64,000 bases of DNA from Tubulanus polymorphus (GCF_964204645.1 NC_134027.1:16234485-16298484); one strand, 5' to 3'; shown: positions 1 through 9,600, counted from the stretch's first letter. The notes: generated by a model not told the origin, from the letters alone. Numbers and translations are program-made.

Positions 1-3000
1 GAAAAAGATTATAAATTGAAATTTACTAATCATAAATTTAAGAATATTGTTCCATTTGTAATTTTATGGGGATTTTGAATCGTTGAATAAAGAATTAACC
101 GATCAAGATAGAAAAGAAATATATAAAAAAAAGCAATTATTAAAATCAATGGATAAAGGAAATGAATTAAATGAAGAAACAACACAAGACCCGCCAATTA
201 TAAATACAATTAGAAAAGTTCATCAAAGAGCTGCTGCTTATGGAATTTACATCAAATCAAATTATCCCGAATTATATGAAAGTCAATATATTTCTTTTAG
301 AGGTGAAGATGTAGTTAATGGTTTTTGTGACAAAATGATTGAATTAGAAAGTGATTTTGCAAAATTATTAAACAAAAATAAAAGAATAGTTATGACAAAA
401 GAAGATGAAATTGATCTTAATTATGCAACTCATTGTTGTTATTGTGAAAAACGTTTTTATTCATTTCATAAAAAAGTTAGAGATCATAATCATTTAAATT
501 CAAAATATCGTGGAGCTGCTCATGAAGATTGTAATTTAAGAGCTAAGAAAGTTAATTTCGTACCAATATTATTTCATAATTTATCAGGCTATGATACCCA
601 TCAATTTATAAAACAATTATCAGGGAAATTGGGTACAATTAATCAAGAAATTGAAGAATATAATGCTATGAATGGCGTAAATGTAAGAAAATATGATTTT
701 AAACTATTAGCTAAAACATCTGAAAATTATATTTCATTTCAATTTGGTTGCATTAGATTTTTAGATTCCTATAGATTTCTAGCAAGTTCATTAGATAATT
801 TATCGAAAAGTTTAGTTGATAATGATTTTGTTATAACTCGATATTATTATCCAAATGAACAAGATTTTAAATTATTGAGATATAAAGGTGCAATTCCTTA
901 TTCATTTTATAAAACACACAATGATTTTAATGTAACAGAATTATTAAAAGATCAATTTTATGATCAATTAAAAGAGGAGTATGTGAAAGACGAAGTGTTT
1001 AATAGAACATTAAATATTTGGAACCATTTTAAGATGAAAAATCATGGTGAATTAGTTGATTTATATTTAAAATCAGATGTCATGATATTGGCTGACATAT
1101 TTGAAAAATTTAGAGAAGTTAATTTGAATCATTTTAATGTTGATCCTTGTTATTGCTACTCTAGTCCTGGTTTAACCTGGCAATGTGGTTTAAAATACAC
1201 AAATGTAGAATTAGATTTATTAAAAGAACCAGACATGGTTCTATTATTTGAAAAATCAATTAGAGGTGGAATTAGTGGTGTTATGGGAGATAGATATTTT
1301 AAAGCAAATGATGAATATAAATTATTATATATTGATGCCAATAATTTATATGGTTGGGCAATGATGCAACCTCAACCATATAAAATTTTTATATTAACAG
1401 AAGTTGAAAATAAAACTGATTGGGAAAGCGCAATTGCGAGTTTAAAAGATGAAGCACCAATTGGTTATTTCTTTGTAGTTGATTTAGAATATCCTGAAAA
1501 TATAAAGTTTAAAACAAGAAACCTACCTTATTGCCCAGAACATTTAACCGTAGATGATAGTTATTTAAGTGAATATCAGTAGAAAATAAAACCGAAAGAT
1601 CATGTTTTTACAGAAAATTAATACTTACTCAAAATAATAAATACAATTATATTGTTCATTATAGAATGTTAAAATTTTATCTAAAACAAGGAATGAAATT
1701 AAAGAAAGTACATAGATATATTGAATTTAATCAATCGAAGTGGTTAGAAAAATATATAGATTTCAATACTCAACAGAGAACAATATCTAAAACAGATTTT
1801 GAAAAAGATATTTTTAAATTAATGAACAATAGTTTTTATGGAAAAACATGTGAAAATATTAGAAATAGAAATGATATAGAATTAGTAAATAATTCTGAAC
1901 GATTGAGGCATTTACAATCAAGCCCTAGACATTTAGGAAATAAAAGATTTGAAGATTATCTAACCGCAGTAAAATTAAAAAGAACGTCAATGAAATTTAA
2001 TAAACCTATATTCATTGGTTCAACTGTTTTAGAAGTATCAAAATTATTAATGTATGATTTTTATTATTATGTTTTACAACCACTTTTTGGGGAAAAACAT
2101 ATAGAAATCTTATATTTTGATTATGTTACAGCTGACACCCCAATATTATTAAAATACAATAACCAAATATTAATTAGAAGAATTTCAGAAATAATTCCAA
2201 AGCAAAATGAACGTTATATTTCATATGGTGAAAAAGAATTAATACAAATAAATGGTTTAATGGATGTTTGGACAAGAAATGGATGGAAAAAATTAAAGAA
2301 TATTATTAGGCATAAAACAAATAAGAAAATCTATACAGTTAGAACTAAATTAGGGTTTTTTAGATGTTACAGAAGATCATAGTTTAATTAAACGAAATGG
2401 CGATGAAATAAAACCAACTGATATAAAAATTGGAGATGAATTATTACATAAAAGATTTTACCCAAGAATGAATCATATGCCATTCGACGAAATTATTGAT
2501 AATATTTATAATATAGAACCTGAAACATTAGAAGAAAAAGAATATTTTATCAAAGGATTTTTCATGGGTGATGGTTCGGCAGGTGTGTATAATTATGTTT
2601 GGAGTAATAAGTATTGTTGGTATTTATGCAATCAAGACTTGAAATTATTAGAAAGAATTAAGAAATTCTATGAAGAAGTTTATTCACATAAAACATTTAG
2701 AATCATGGATGTTATGAAATCATCAGCAGTTTATAGAATACTTGTAAATAATCCTAAAGATTTTGCTATAAAATATAATGATGAATTCTATATTCATGCA
2801 ATAGTGAACAGTAATACTTCAACAAAAGAAAAGATAGTTCCAGATTATGTATTAAATGCTAAAGATACTTTAAGAAAATGGTTCTTCATTGGATTCTATC
2901 CTGCAGATGGTTCAAAAAGTTTCAAAACCGCAAAATAATATCTTTAGCTCAAAAAGGAAAAGTTGCTATATCAGGATTGAATATATTATGCAATTCATTA

Positions 3001-3613
3001 GGTTTTAATATGAATATTGGATTGATTAAATGTAGAAAATGAGTTAACAGAAGAAGTTAAAGATTTATATGAAATATATAACCCAACAGATTATGTTTAT
3101 GATTTATCAACTGAAGATGGTACATTTAACTGTGGATTTCCATTAAAAACGGTCAATACGGATGCATACATACTAAAAATCAAGACAAATGACATAACAA
3201 AAGACTTAAAAACATTAAAACATTATTTTGATTTTAGCAATTATCCCAAAGATCATGAACTATTTAGCAATGATAATAAAAAGATTCCTGGTAAATGTAA
3301 AGATGAATTAGGGGGTGATGAAATGATTGAATTTGTTGGGATAAGAAGTAAAATGTATAGTTACAGAACAAAAGATCATGAAGCTAAAAAGTTAAAAGGA
3401 ATAACAAAACATGTGGTTAATAAACATATAGAATTTCAAGATTATATAAAGTGTTTATATAACTCAATTGTAATGAAACACAAAATGAATTGTTTAAGAT
3501 CAGAAGATCACGAGATGTAAATTAATGAAGTTGAAAAAACTAGTTTGAATCCATTTGATGATAAAAGGCATATTTTAGATGATGGTATAAAAACATTACC
3601 TTATGGTTATTAA
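1..3613 (+). pseudogene. Polinton/Maverick protein-primed DNA polymerase B (broken, 5' end outside window, intein inside)
   Basis: Family-B, protein-primed replicative polymerase of a Polinton-type element. Seen in order: exonuclease motif I (DFES, about nt 70-80); a zinc/HNH-like block with paired Cys, DHNH and YRGAAH (nt 434-545); exo motif II (HNLSGYD, about 571-600); exo III (YLKSD, about 1060-1085); polymerase motif A (DANNLYG, about 1333); motif B (KLMNNSFYGK, about 1816); motif C split by an intein; then FVGIRSKMYS (from about 3329) and a C-terminal DDKRHILDDG block before the stop at 3611. The gene is dead: a frame change lies just before nt 83, an in-frame TAG at 1580, a frame change by about 1612, several breaks inside the intein, and an in-frame TAA at 3518. 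The ATG at 83 is not the real start, because exo I lies upstream of it. The stop overlaps that of the convergent minus-strand gene. Identification rests on the order and spacing of family motifs and is firm; the exact Polinton subgroup is not known. Confidence 0.93.
2122..3157 (+). other. Intein with LAGLIDADG homing endonuclease inside polB motif C (degenerate)
   Basis: After the polymerase residues LYFD the reading frame turns into an intein-type N-terminal block (VTADTPILL). A block-B-like VTEDH follows in a shifted frame (about nt 2363-2377), then two LAGLIDADG-type motifs (FFMGDG at about 2561 and GFYPADG at about 2891), then the C-terminal blocks YDLSTEDGTFNCG and KTVN. The next residues, TDA, resume polymerase motif C (family pattern D-TDS). 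The insertion point is therefore between the D and TD of YxDTDS, a known intein site in family-B polymerases. Length is 1,036 nt, about 345 residues, usual for a full intein with an endonuclease. Residue 1 is Tyr (TAT) where Cys or Ser is needed, and Val replaces the usual penultimate His, so splicing would fail even without the frame breaks at about 2355-2362, 2925-2935 and 3036-3045. Confidence 0.88.
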
Positions 3614-4664
3614 AATGGATCAATATCATCAAACTCGAAATCACTATTGGTTTCTTCTTTTTCATTTAATTGTTCTTGTATAATTTGTTTAGGTTCTTCC
3701 ATTTCATTTTTCTCATTTAAATAAAGTTCTATCTTGTACCACATTTCATCTAGCTCTCTTTGTTTCTTTTTGTTCGTTAATTCATCAAATGGAATTATAA
3801 TATCGATGTTTAAATAATTTACAATCTTATTTAAAAAGAATTCATAATTAATTGAATCTGTTATTCTATTATCCACATAATATCTTAATATTTGTTTGAA
3901 TGTTTCTTTTATATTTTCCATATCTTTTTCTGTTAATTTAGGTTTTTTATAATAATCGTTAAATAATAAATATAAATACATTTTCTTTTCTTGTGTGTTA
4001 AATGTTGATGGAATAATTGTTTTTATTATATCTTTTTTAGTTATTTCACCATTTTTATTTTCTATTATTTTCATTTTTTCAAGCCATTGCTTATATTCTG
4101 GTGTATGATCTTCCATAGAAAATATCTTAAATATTTCATCTAGATAATTTAATTTTGGTTCTATAAGAATATTTCTAGTTTTTTCATCACCCCATAAATT
4201 CTTTTGCCATCCACATTCATTACAAAATATCACCTTCTTGTCTTAAGTACTCATAAATACATTTTGGGCATTTTTGTCTATCATTTCTTAGTAATAGATC
4301 ATCGTTAAGCTCTTGGTATTTTCTTACGTTTTCTTTATGTTTTATTGTTCTATTATGTAGATTTGAATTACTTGTTGTAATAATCAATTTACAATATTTA
4401 CAATAATATGTTTTTCTTGTTAATTAATTATATTGTTTTTCTAACTTTTCAACTGTTTCTTTATTATCTGGTAACGTTTTCTCATATTTTATTTTTTCTA
4501 ATAAACTATTTTTTCTTTCATTGAATTCTGCTTCAAATTTATTAGAAATTTTATCTATATGTATTTTACGAAATTGATGATTCTCCCAAGCTTCTATATT
4601 TTCAGGACTAAATTTCATTCGACAAAGCTCGCAGAAATGATCTTTCGTATTAACACATTATTAA
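3610..4664 (-). pseudogene. Zinc-finger protein, possible VLTF3-like late transcription factor (broken)
   Basis: Reading on the minus strand from about 4660: a C2H2-like finger (FCELC followed by paired His, partly upstream of the ATG at 4618); a Lys/Glu-rich coiled segment; an in-frame TAA at 4424-4426; a second C2H2-type finger (YYCKYC ... H ... H); and a CPKC ... CNECG zinc ribbon split by a frame break at about 4232. A roughly 190-residue domain follows, with helices such as MWYKIELYL, and an acidic tail FEFDDIDPF. A zinc ribbon followed by a helical domain of this length resembles the poxvirus-type VLTF3-like factors carried by some large DNA viruses and virophage-like elements. That assignment is inference from layout, not from a search. 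It is convergent with polB, sharing TTAA at the stops. It could instead be an unrelated zinc-finger gene of the element. Confidence 0.6.
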
Positions 4665-4678
4665 TTATATTTTCACAT

Positions 4679-4702
4679 TAAACTCAAATTAATTTGAGTT
4701 TA
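4679..4702. repeat. Perfect 24 bp palindrome between divergent Polinton genes
   Basis: Twelve-base arms centred at 4690/4691 (left arm TAAACTCAAATT) pair without mismatch. It lies between the 5' end of the minus-strand zinc-finger gene and the plus-strand small membrane gene, where a shared promoter or operator would sit. Function is not known. Confidence 0.6.
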
Positions 4703-4708
4703 TATTAC

Positions 4709-4858
4709 GCGGTAACCAATAAAGAAAAATTACATCTATACAAACCTAAATTATCAGATTATTATACCCCAAGTAAAGAACAACAGAAATATGAAATAAT
4801 ATGGATTTTAGGTGGAACAGTTATTGTTATATTTGTAGCATATAAATTTACTAATTAG
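4709..4858 (+). CDS. Small single-pass membrane protein of the Polinton
   Basis: An open frame of about 50 residues ends at TAG 4856. It has a charged, tyrosine-rich N-terminal half (YKPKLSDYYTPSKEQQKYE) and a C-terminal hydrophobic helix (IIWILGGTVIVIFVAY) followed by KFTN. No ATG is visible in the frame near the start, so the start may be mutated or upstream. It is the first of a run of plus-strand genes. A tail-anchored small protein would fit a virion or membrane role, but none can be assigned from sequence alone. Confidence 0.4.
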   Translation, partial: AVTNKEKLHLYKPKLSDYYTPSKEQQKYEIIWILGGTVIVIFVAYKFTN

Positions 4859-4877
4859 TAATTTTTTTTCTAAATAA

Positions 4878-5286
4878 ATGGATGATAAAGTTGATAATAT
4901 TGATATTATTCCTCATGATAAATAAATAAAACAAAATTAAAAATATATTTAGAAAAACAAATATTAGAATTTGAAAATGAATTAAAAATTAAAAAGAAAA
5001 AATATTTAAAAAGTAAAATTATATATTATTTGATTAAAGTGGTTCGGTTACAATTAGTTCTGTAATAACATTTCTAGCAATATTCAGCCCACCTTTAGCT
5101 ATATCAATTGGCGTATTAGGATTAAGTTCAAGTGTATTAACCGGTATAAGTTCAAAATTAGATATAAAAAGTAATAAAGAAAAAATTAAAACTAATATAA
5201 AAGAAATTAATAAATTAAAAAATACACTAGATTATATAATAAGTTTAAATGGTCATATAACAGTTGAAGAACAAGATAAATTATAA
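4878..5286 (+). pseudogene. Polinton coiled-coil/hydrophobic protein (frameshifted)
   Basis: It starts with an ATG at 4878 (MDDKVDNIDIIPHDK), interrupted by a stop. It continues in another frame as a Lys-rich coiled coil (YLEKQILEFENELKIKKKKY). After a further break near 5040 comes a hydrophobic Ser/Gly segment (ITFLAIFSPPLAISIGVLGL) followed by a second coiled coil ending in EEQDKL. Layout: coiled coil, membrane-active segment, coiled coil. I do not recognise a named family. The same layout recurs in the larger gene at 7090-7740, so the two may be distant relatives. At least two frame breaks are present. Confidence 0.45.
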
Positions 5287-5323
5287 AAAGAATTAATAAA
5301 TTATTAATTTTTTAATTATATAA

Positions 5324-5566
5324 ATGGTAGATAGTTTTCCAAAAGCTTTCCAATATTATAAATCAATTAAATATAATATTCCAGCAATAGATATTAATAA
5401 AGATATTTCATATAGAAATGAAGTTTTAAATTCATTAATTGATTTATATATTTATGTTACTGAAACTAATTATTTTAATGTTAAGATGGAAAATATATTT
5501 CATGTGCATACAATTAATTTCAAAAATTTAAATGAGGCAAAACAATGGTTATTAAAAGAACACTAA
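5324..5566 (+). CDS. Hypothetical Polinton protein, 80 aa
   Basis: ATG at 5324 after an AT-rich gap; ends TAA 5564. The product is soluble-looking with many Tyr, Ile and Asn residues and no clear motif. It overlaps the next gene by 22 nt in another frame. It may be a separate small gene or the N-terminal part of the next protein separated by a frameshift; the neighbouring ORFs are all affected by such breaks. No function assigned. Confidence 0.45.
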   Translation: MVDSFPKAFQYYKSIKYNIPAIDINKDISYRNEVLNSLIDLYIYVTETNYFNVKMENIFHVHTINFKNLNEAKQWLLKEH

Positions 5567-6288
5567 ATTGGAATGAATTACCAAAATATTATAATAATAT
5601 ACAACAACAAAACAATAATGGTTGTATTAATTTCATTTTAGAAAAAAGTGAAGGTTTTACTAAAGCTGGAATACAAAGAATAAATCAATCTATTAGAACT
5701 TATTTAATTTGTATTTTAGGCGCGCAAGTTGAAACAAGATCCCCAATAATTGGAAATTTTAATACATCATTTGATATACAGAAACAATTTAAAGTATTAT
5801 TTGAAGATTCAATTCATAATGATAAAAATAGATCGATTCCAGAAAACATTGTAAGATATCAAAATTATTTAGATAAATCTCATGTAAGACTAAATTATTG
5901 CATAGGCCCTAATCTATTAATTATTTCTAATGATTTAGTATTAAAGATGGGAAATATAATTGGTTATAATAATCTAATTAAAACTGCAACAATAAATAAT
6001 TCATTTGGATTGAATGATATAAATAAAAAGATTATTACTGCTCCAAAATTAATGGAAGGTGAAAAAAATAAAAAACATATTCAATCAACAGAAACTAAAA
6101 CTAAGAATATTAAATTGAATAATGATTCTAAAATAAAAGATTACAATACATCAGAAGATATAAAAACTGATAATATTCAACATGAAATAATTAAACTAAA
6201 TGATGATAATAAATCCCATGAAAATGCTAAATTAGCTTTAACTTGTATAGGAATTGTAATCGGAGGAATATTATATTTTAAATTTTAA
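5545..6288 (+). CDS. Tail-anchored Polinton protein, 247 aa, unknown function
   Basis: This is an uninterrupted frame of 247 residues, among the longest intact ones in the element. Residues about 1-160 look globular (GAQVETRSPIIGNFN, a Tyr/Asn-rich core, CIGPNLLIISNDLVLKMG). About 165-225 is a Lys/Asn/Asp-rich low-complexity linker. The last 20 residues form a hydrophobic helix (LALTCIGIVIGGILYF). A globular domain with a flexible tether and a C-terminal membrane anchor would fit a virion membrane or spike-like role, but this is inference only. It lies in the same cluster as the other plus-strand membrane genes. No family recognised. Confidence 0.55.
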   Translation: MVIKRTLNWNELPKYYNNIQQQNNNGCINFILEKSEGFTKAGIQRINQSIRTYLICILGAQVETRSPIIGNFNTSFDIQKQFKVLFEDSIHNDKNRSIPENIVRYQNYLDKSHVRLNYCIGPNLLIISNDLVLKMGNIIGYNNLIKTATINNSFGLNDINKKIITAPKLMEGEKNKKHIQSTETKTKNIKLNNDSKIKDYNTSEDIKTDNIQHEIIKLNDDNKSHENAKLALTCIGIVIGGILYFKF

Positions 6289-6298
6289 TTTTTTTATT

Positions 6299-7067
6299 AT
6301 GTTAATGGCAGAAGGTGGAGGAGATTTCGAAATACAAGGCACGGGAAATAATAATGAAGGATATATTGATGATGATTATAATGATGATGAAACAAGTTTT
6401 AGTAATGATAATAAAACAGAATATAATTCTAATTTAACTACACCTGAATATATTGATAAAACACGTTCAAAGATAAATATTGAAAATGAAGTACCAGAAT
6501 TTGCAAAAAAAAGATTACAAATATAATGAAATTATTCGTAAATTTAAACCAATATTAGAAAGATCTGGATTCAATATAACAAATAAAGGTGTGAATTATT
6601 TAGTAAAAGATTTGAAATATTTAAATGGTGATTATTATTGGAATTTTAAAGATGACTATTATTTTACGATTTCTTCTAATAAAAGTCTCAATAAAATAAT
6701 AACAAAATCAACTTTTATTAAATTAGAACAATCTACAATTACGAAATTCAATAATGATGTTATAACTGATGTTACAAAAGAACTAGAGATAACTCTAAAT
6801 AGAAAAGAATTTAATCGAAGAAATGATGATTTTTTGAAGATAATTAATGAAAATTTAGAACCAGAAACAATTCCTAAAGGAGATATTAATTCCAAAACTA
6901 GTAAACATAAATCAACCGAAGTTCAAACTGAAAAACTTTTACAAAATGGGTTACTTGATGCAACAGATCAAGAATTAGAAGATTTAAATATATTTTCTGA
7001 TGAAGCAATTAGAGAAATTATTAGTATAAGAAATAAAGCTGATAAATTGCGCATAATAAAAGTATAA
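6299..7067 (+). pseudogene. Acidic Polinton protein (one frameshift), paralogue at 14.5-14.8 kb
   Basis: It begins at ATG 6299 or the second ATG (MAEGGGDFEIQ). Residues 20-40 are a strongly acidic run of Asp, Asn and Glu. After KINIENEVPEFAKK the frame changes at about 6505 into the overlapping ORF that continues YNEIIRKFKPILERSGFNIT and ends at TAA 7065. The C-terminal part has a basic region and a helical tail (ATDQELEDLNIFSDEAIREI). A diverged copy of the N-terminal third is found on the minus strand at 14,543-14,834, which shows this is a real conserved gene of the element. Function is unknown; the acidic N-terminus plus helical body could be a structural or DNA-packaging protein. Confidence 0.6.
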
Positions 7068-7089
7068 GAGATATTAAAATTAGAACTTA

Positions 7090-7740
7090 AGAAAAAGAAT
7101 TAATGATAAAAATAAAGAAATAAAACAATTAAAGTCTGATCTTGATCGTCAAGTAATTAATGAAATGGTATATAGGCAAAAAGAATTACGTTTAGAAAAA
7201 GAAATTGATATTTTAGAATATAACATAGAATTACAAAAAGAAGAAATTAAATTATTATTAAAATCATATGATTATAATATAAATAGATTAAAAGTTATTT
7301 TTAAAGATTTATTGATAAAACCAAATTCTGAAATATCACTGAAAGATAGAATAAATTTGTTATTTAAATTAGAAGGAATCACAATTCTTTCAATTCTAAC
7401 AGCTGTAACTATGTTATTTACAACAATAGGTTTAGCTATATCAAATTCACTGAAATCTACTCCTACTCCCAATAAACCGGATAAACCCCCGAATGATAAT
7501 AATTCTATACAAGATAAAGTTAAAGATGGTTTAAAGAAATTAGCAAAATATTTATGGGAACTATCTAAAAAATCTGCTGCAGCTTTACCAGGAATTATTG
7601 CATCAATTGTTGGTTTTATATTAAAATCTGCAGGAAACATTATTAACTTTGCTGCTGAACATATTATTTTATTTTTAATTACAGTTGTAAGTGCTATTAT
7701 TTTTGGGTTAGTGAATATGATACCAAAAAATATCAAGTAA
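7090..7740 (+). CDS. Polinton coiled-coil plus multi-pass hydrophobic protein
   Basis: The frame is open from about 7090; an ATG occurs at 7165, but the coiled coil already runs upstream, so the true start may be lost. Residues 1-50 of the ATG form are a Glu/Lys coiled coil (KEIDILEYNIELQKEEIKLL). Then a hydrophobic stretch (ITILSILTAVTMLFTTIGLA), a Pro/Asn linker, an amphipathic Lys-rich helix, and two further hydrophobic helices (LPGIIASIVGFILKSAG and IILFLITVVSAIIFGLV). A coiled coil followed by Gly/Ala-rich membrane helices recurs in hypothetical proteins encoded next to Polinton genes in animals, to my knowledge. The layout suggests a minor virion or membrane-penetration role; not proven. 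Confidence 0.6.
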   Translation, partial: RKRINDKNKEIKQLKSDLDRQVINEMVYRQKELRLEKEIDILEYNIELQKEEIKLLLKSYDYNINRLKVIFKDLLIKPNSEISLKDRINLLFKLEGITILSILTAVTMLFTTIGLAISNSLKSTPTPNKPDKPPNDNNSIQDKVKDGLKKLAKYLWELSKKSAAALPGIIASIVGFILKSAGNIINFAAEHIILFLITVVSAIIFGLVNMIPKNIK

Positions 7741-7780
7741 ACATGATAAAAAATAAATAATTAATTTTTTTGTTAAATAA

Positions 7781-7978
7781 ATGAGTGGGCGTTATATCAA
7801 TCCTTCTAAGACTCATAGAATATCTAATGCTATTAAAGCAGAAAGATCACATCATATAATTACTCATAACCCTTCTAATATTAATCCCGATGAAACTTTA
7901 TATGTTAGAATCCCTAGATTAACACAAAATACTTTTTATGTTCCAAATAGTATTTATTTATCAGCAAAATTTAGTTAA
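7781..7978 (+). pseudogene. Truncated N-terminus of a Polinton structural (capsid-like) protein
   Basis: 65 codons from ATG 7781 to TAA 7976, preceded by an AT-rich leader. It opens MSGRYINPSKTHRI and contains ERSHHII and ETLYVRIPRL, a pattern I associate with the start of Polinton major-capsid-type proteins (a short His/Ser-rich head followed by a VRxPxL strand). It stops after about 65 residues, far short of any capsid protein, and the next frame is already integrase. It therefore looks like a gene deleted after its first exon-sized piece. Capsid identity is tentative. Confidence 0.4.
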
Positions 7979-7984
7979 ATATAA

Positions 7985-8714
7985 AGATATAAATGAATTT
8001 ATGTTAGAACAACCAACATACACAACACATAAAAAAATTGTTAGAAAATATAAAACTCGTAAAACTATGGTAAGTTATGTAGATCAACAGTGGCAAGGAG
8101 ATTTAATTGATATGAAAAATGTTAAGAAAGATAATGATGATTATTGGTGGATATTGAATATAATTGATATTTTTAGTCGTTATGTATGGAGTTTCCCACT
8201 TTATAGAAAAGATGCTGTACAAACATCAAATGTTTTAAGAAAATTTCTTTCGGATGATAAACTAAAACCAGAAAAAAATACAATTTGATGATGGAAAAGA
8301 ATTTGATAATTCACTTGTTGATGAACTCTTAGACAATCATAATATTAAATATTTTTCAACAAAATCGGATAAAAAAGCAGCAGTTGTTAAACGATTTAAT
8401 AGAACATTAAGAACAAGAATGTGGAAATATTTTACAGCAAATAATACTTTTAAATGGATTGATGTTTTACCAAAATTGATAGAAGGATATAATAATTCTT
8501 ATCATTCTTCTATTGGAATGAAACCTATTGATGCTAGAAAACCTGAAAATGCTGAAATTGTTTGGAATAATTATATGGAGCATTTCTTGTAGATGATTTT
8601 GGTGAACCTAAATTTAAAGTTGGTCAAAATGTTAGAATTTCTAAGTATAAAAAGATATTTGACAAAGGATACGATCGAAATTTTACTAGGGAAATATATA
8701 AAATAAAAAAAGGT
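7985..8714 (+). pseudogene. Polinton retroviral-type integrase, N-terminal and catalytic part
   Basis: Catalytic rve domain: WQGDLIDM gives the first Asp (about 8095-8110), IIDIFSRYVWSFPLY the core strand and helix (about 8160-8200), DDGKEFDN the second Asp (about 8285-8310), and AVVKRFNRTLRTRMWKYF the third-acid helix (about 8380-8435). There the expected Glu of the DDE triad is Lys (AAA). A post-core segment follows (KFKVGQNVRIS, KGYDRNF), typical of Polinton integrases. Frame breaks lie near 8283 and 8580. At 8714 the protein is cut by an insertion and resumes at about 12,426. It would insert the element and its terminal repeats; this copy cannot. Confidence 0.88.
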
Positions 8715-8759
8715 AAATATAGCTGCAAAGCAGCGATAACGGGCTTTCTGCACAGTCTT

Positions 8760-9035
8760 AGAATCCTGTTCAACGGTGGATTTTGACGAAGCATTTGATA
8801 AGGCACAACATCAGCCATTACTAAACAGGCTATTAGGAAACAGTATCAATGATAGGTCGCCCAAATGGCTCAGCAGTTATCTCTGAACGAAAAATTGTAG
8901 CTGAAATCAACGGAACGCCTCATCTTGGAATAATTCGGTCAAACTAGTGGAGTCACGCAAGGTAGTATCCTTCTGTTGTCTTCTGTTTATTGTCCTGACA
9001 AATGGCATACACAGTAATCCAACATATACCAGACC
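8760..9035 (+). pseudogene. Reverse transcriptase relic (non-LTR type)
   Basis: Readable pieces in shifting frames match non-LTR RT blocks: DFDEAFDKAQHQPLLNRLL (first catalytic-Asp block), WLSSYL, and SGVTQGSIL. Stops and frame changes occur every 20-40 codons. A second relic of the same sequence is at 60,735-60,930. The class (CR1, Jockey or RTE) cannot be decided from this fragment. Confidence 0.6.
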
Positions 9036-9054
9036 TTGTAAATTTCCAAATCGA

Positions 9055-9600
9055 CCTTAACACGCTGTTCGACCAAAAAACTTAATGTTCCAACAAGAAA
9101 ATCTTGTTCGAATGAAAATAATTCTGTTTGATCGAACAATACGCTTTTTGCTTGAACCAAAAATTTTCTTCATTCTGACAAAAAATGTGTTCGAATAAAA
9201 AGCTATGTTATTGTTGAAATGAAAAAAAATTTGGTTGAGCGAAAACAATTTTTTTCGAACGAATGTTTGAATGAAAACAATTCTGTTCGATTGAACGAAA
9301 TACTTAATACTTTCGGTTCGGAGAAAAAACTTTTTTCAATATACTTGTTCGAACGAAAAACTTAATGTTCTGACAAGAAAATTCTGTTCAAATTAAAACG
9401 ATTCTGTTCAATTGAATGATTGTTCGAACGAAAAACCTTTCGTTTGGACAAAAAAAGTTTGTTCAACTTTGTTCTAACGATTTTTTCAAATTGGTTCAAT
9501 TGTATAGAATATTGTTGGTTCGAACGAAATAAATTTTGTTCCGACGAAAGAATTTTCAAGCGAAAGGTCTTTTGAATGAAAAAAAAAGATATTTCTGGTG
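9055..9600. repeat. Degenerate direct repeats around TTCGAACGAAAA
   Basis: About 550 bp with many variants of GTTCGAACGAAAA, TTCTGTTCGA and AATGTTC(T/C)GACAAGAAAA at irregular spacings of roughly 30-45 bp. It is AT-rich and non-coding; the minus-strand reading frames here are repeat artefacts. Confidence 0.5.

Noticed and set aside
83-85. ATG at 83 as polymerase start
   Set aside because: Exonuclease motif I (DFES) is readable just upstream in a shifted frame, so coding began before the window.
7272-7736. 154-codon minus-strand ORF
   Set aside because: Antisense of the hydrophobic Polinton gene; its composition mirrors that gene.
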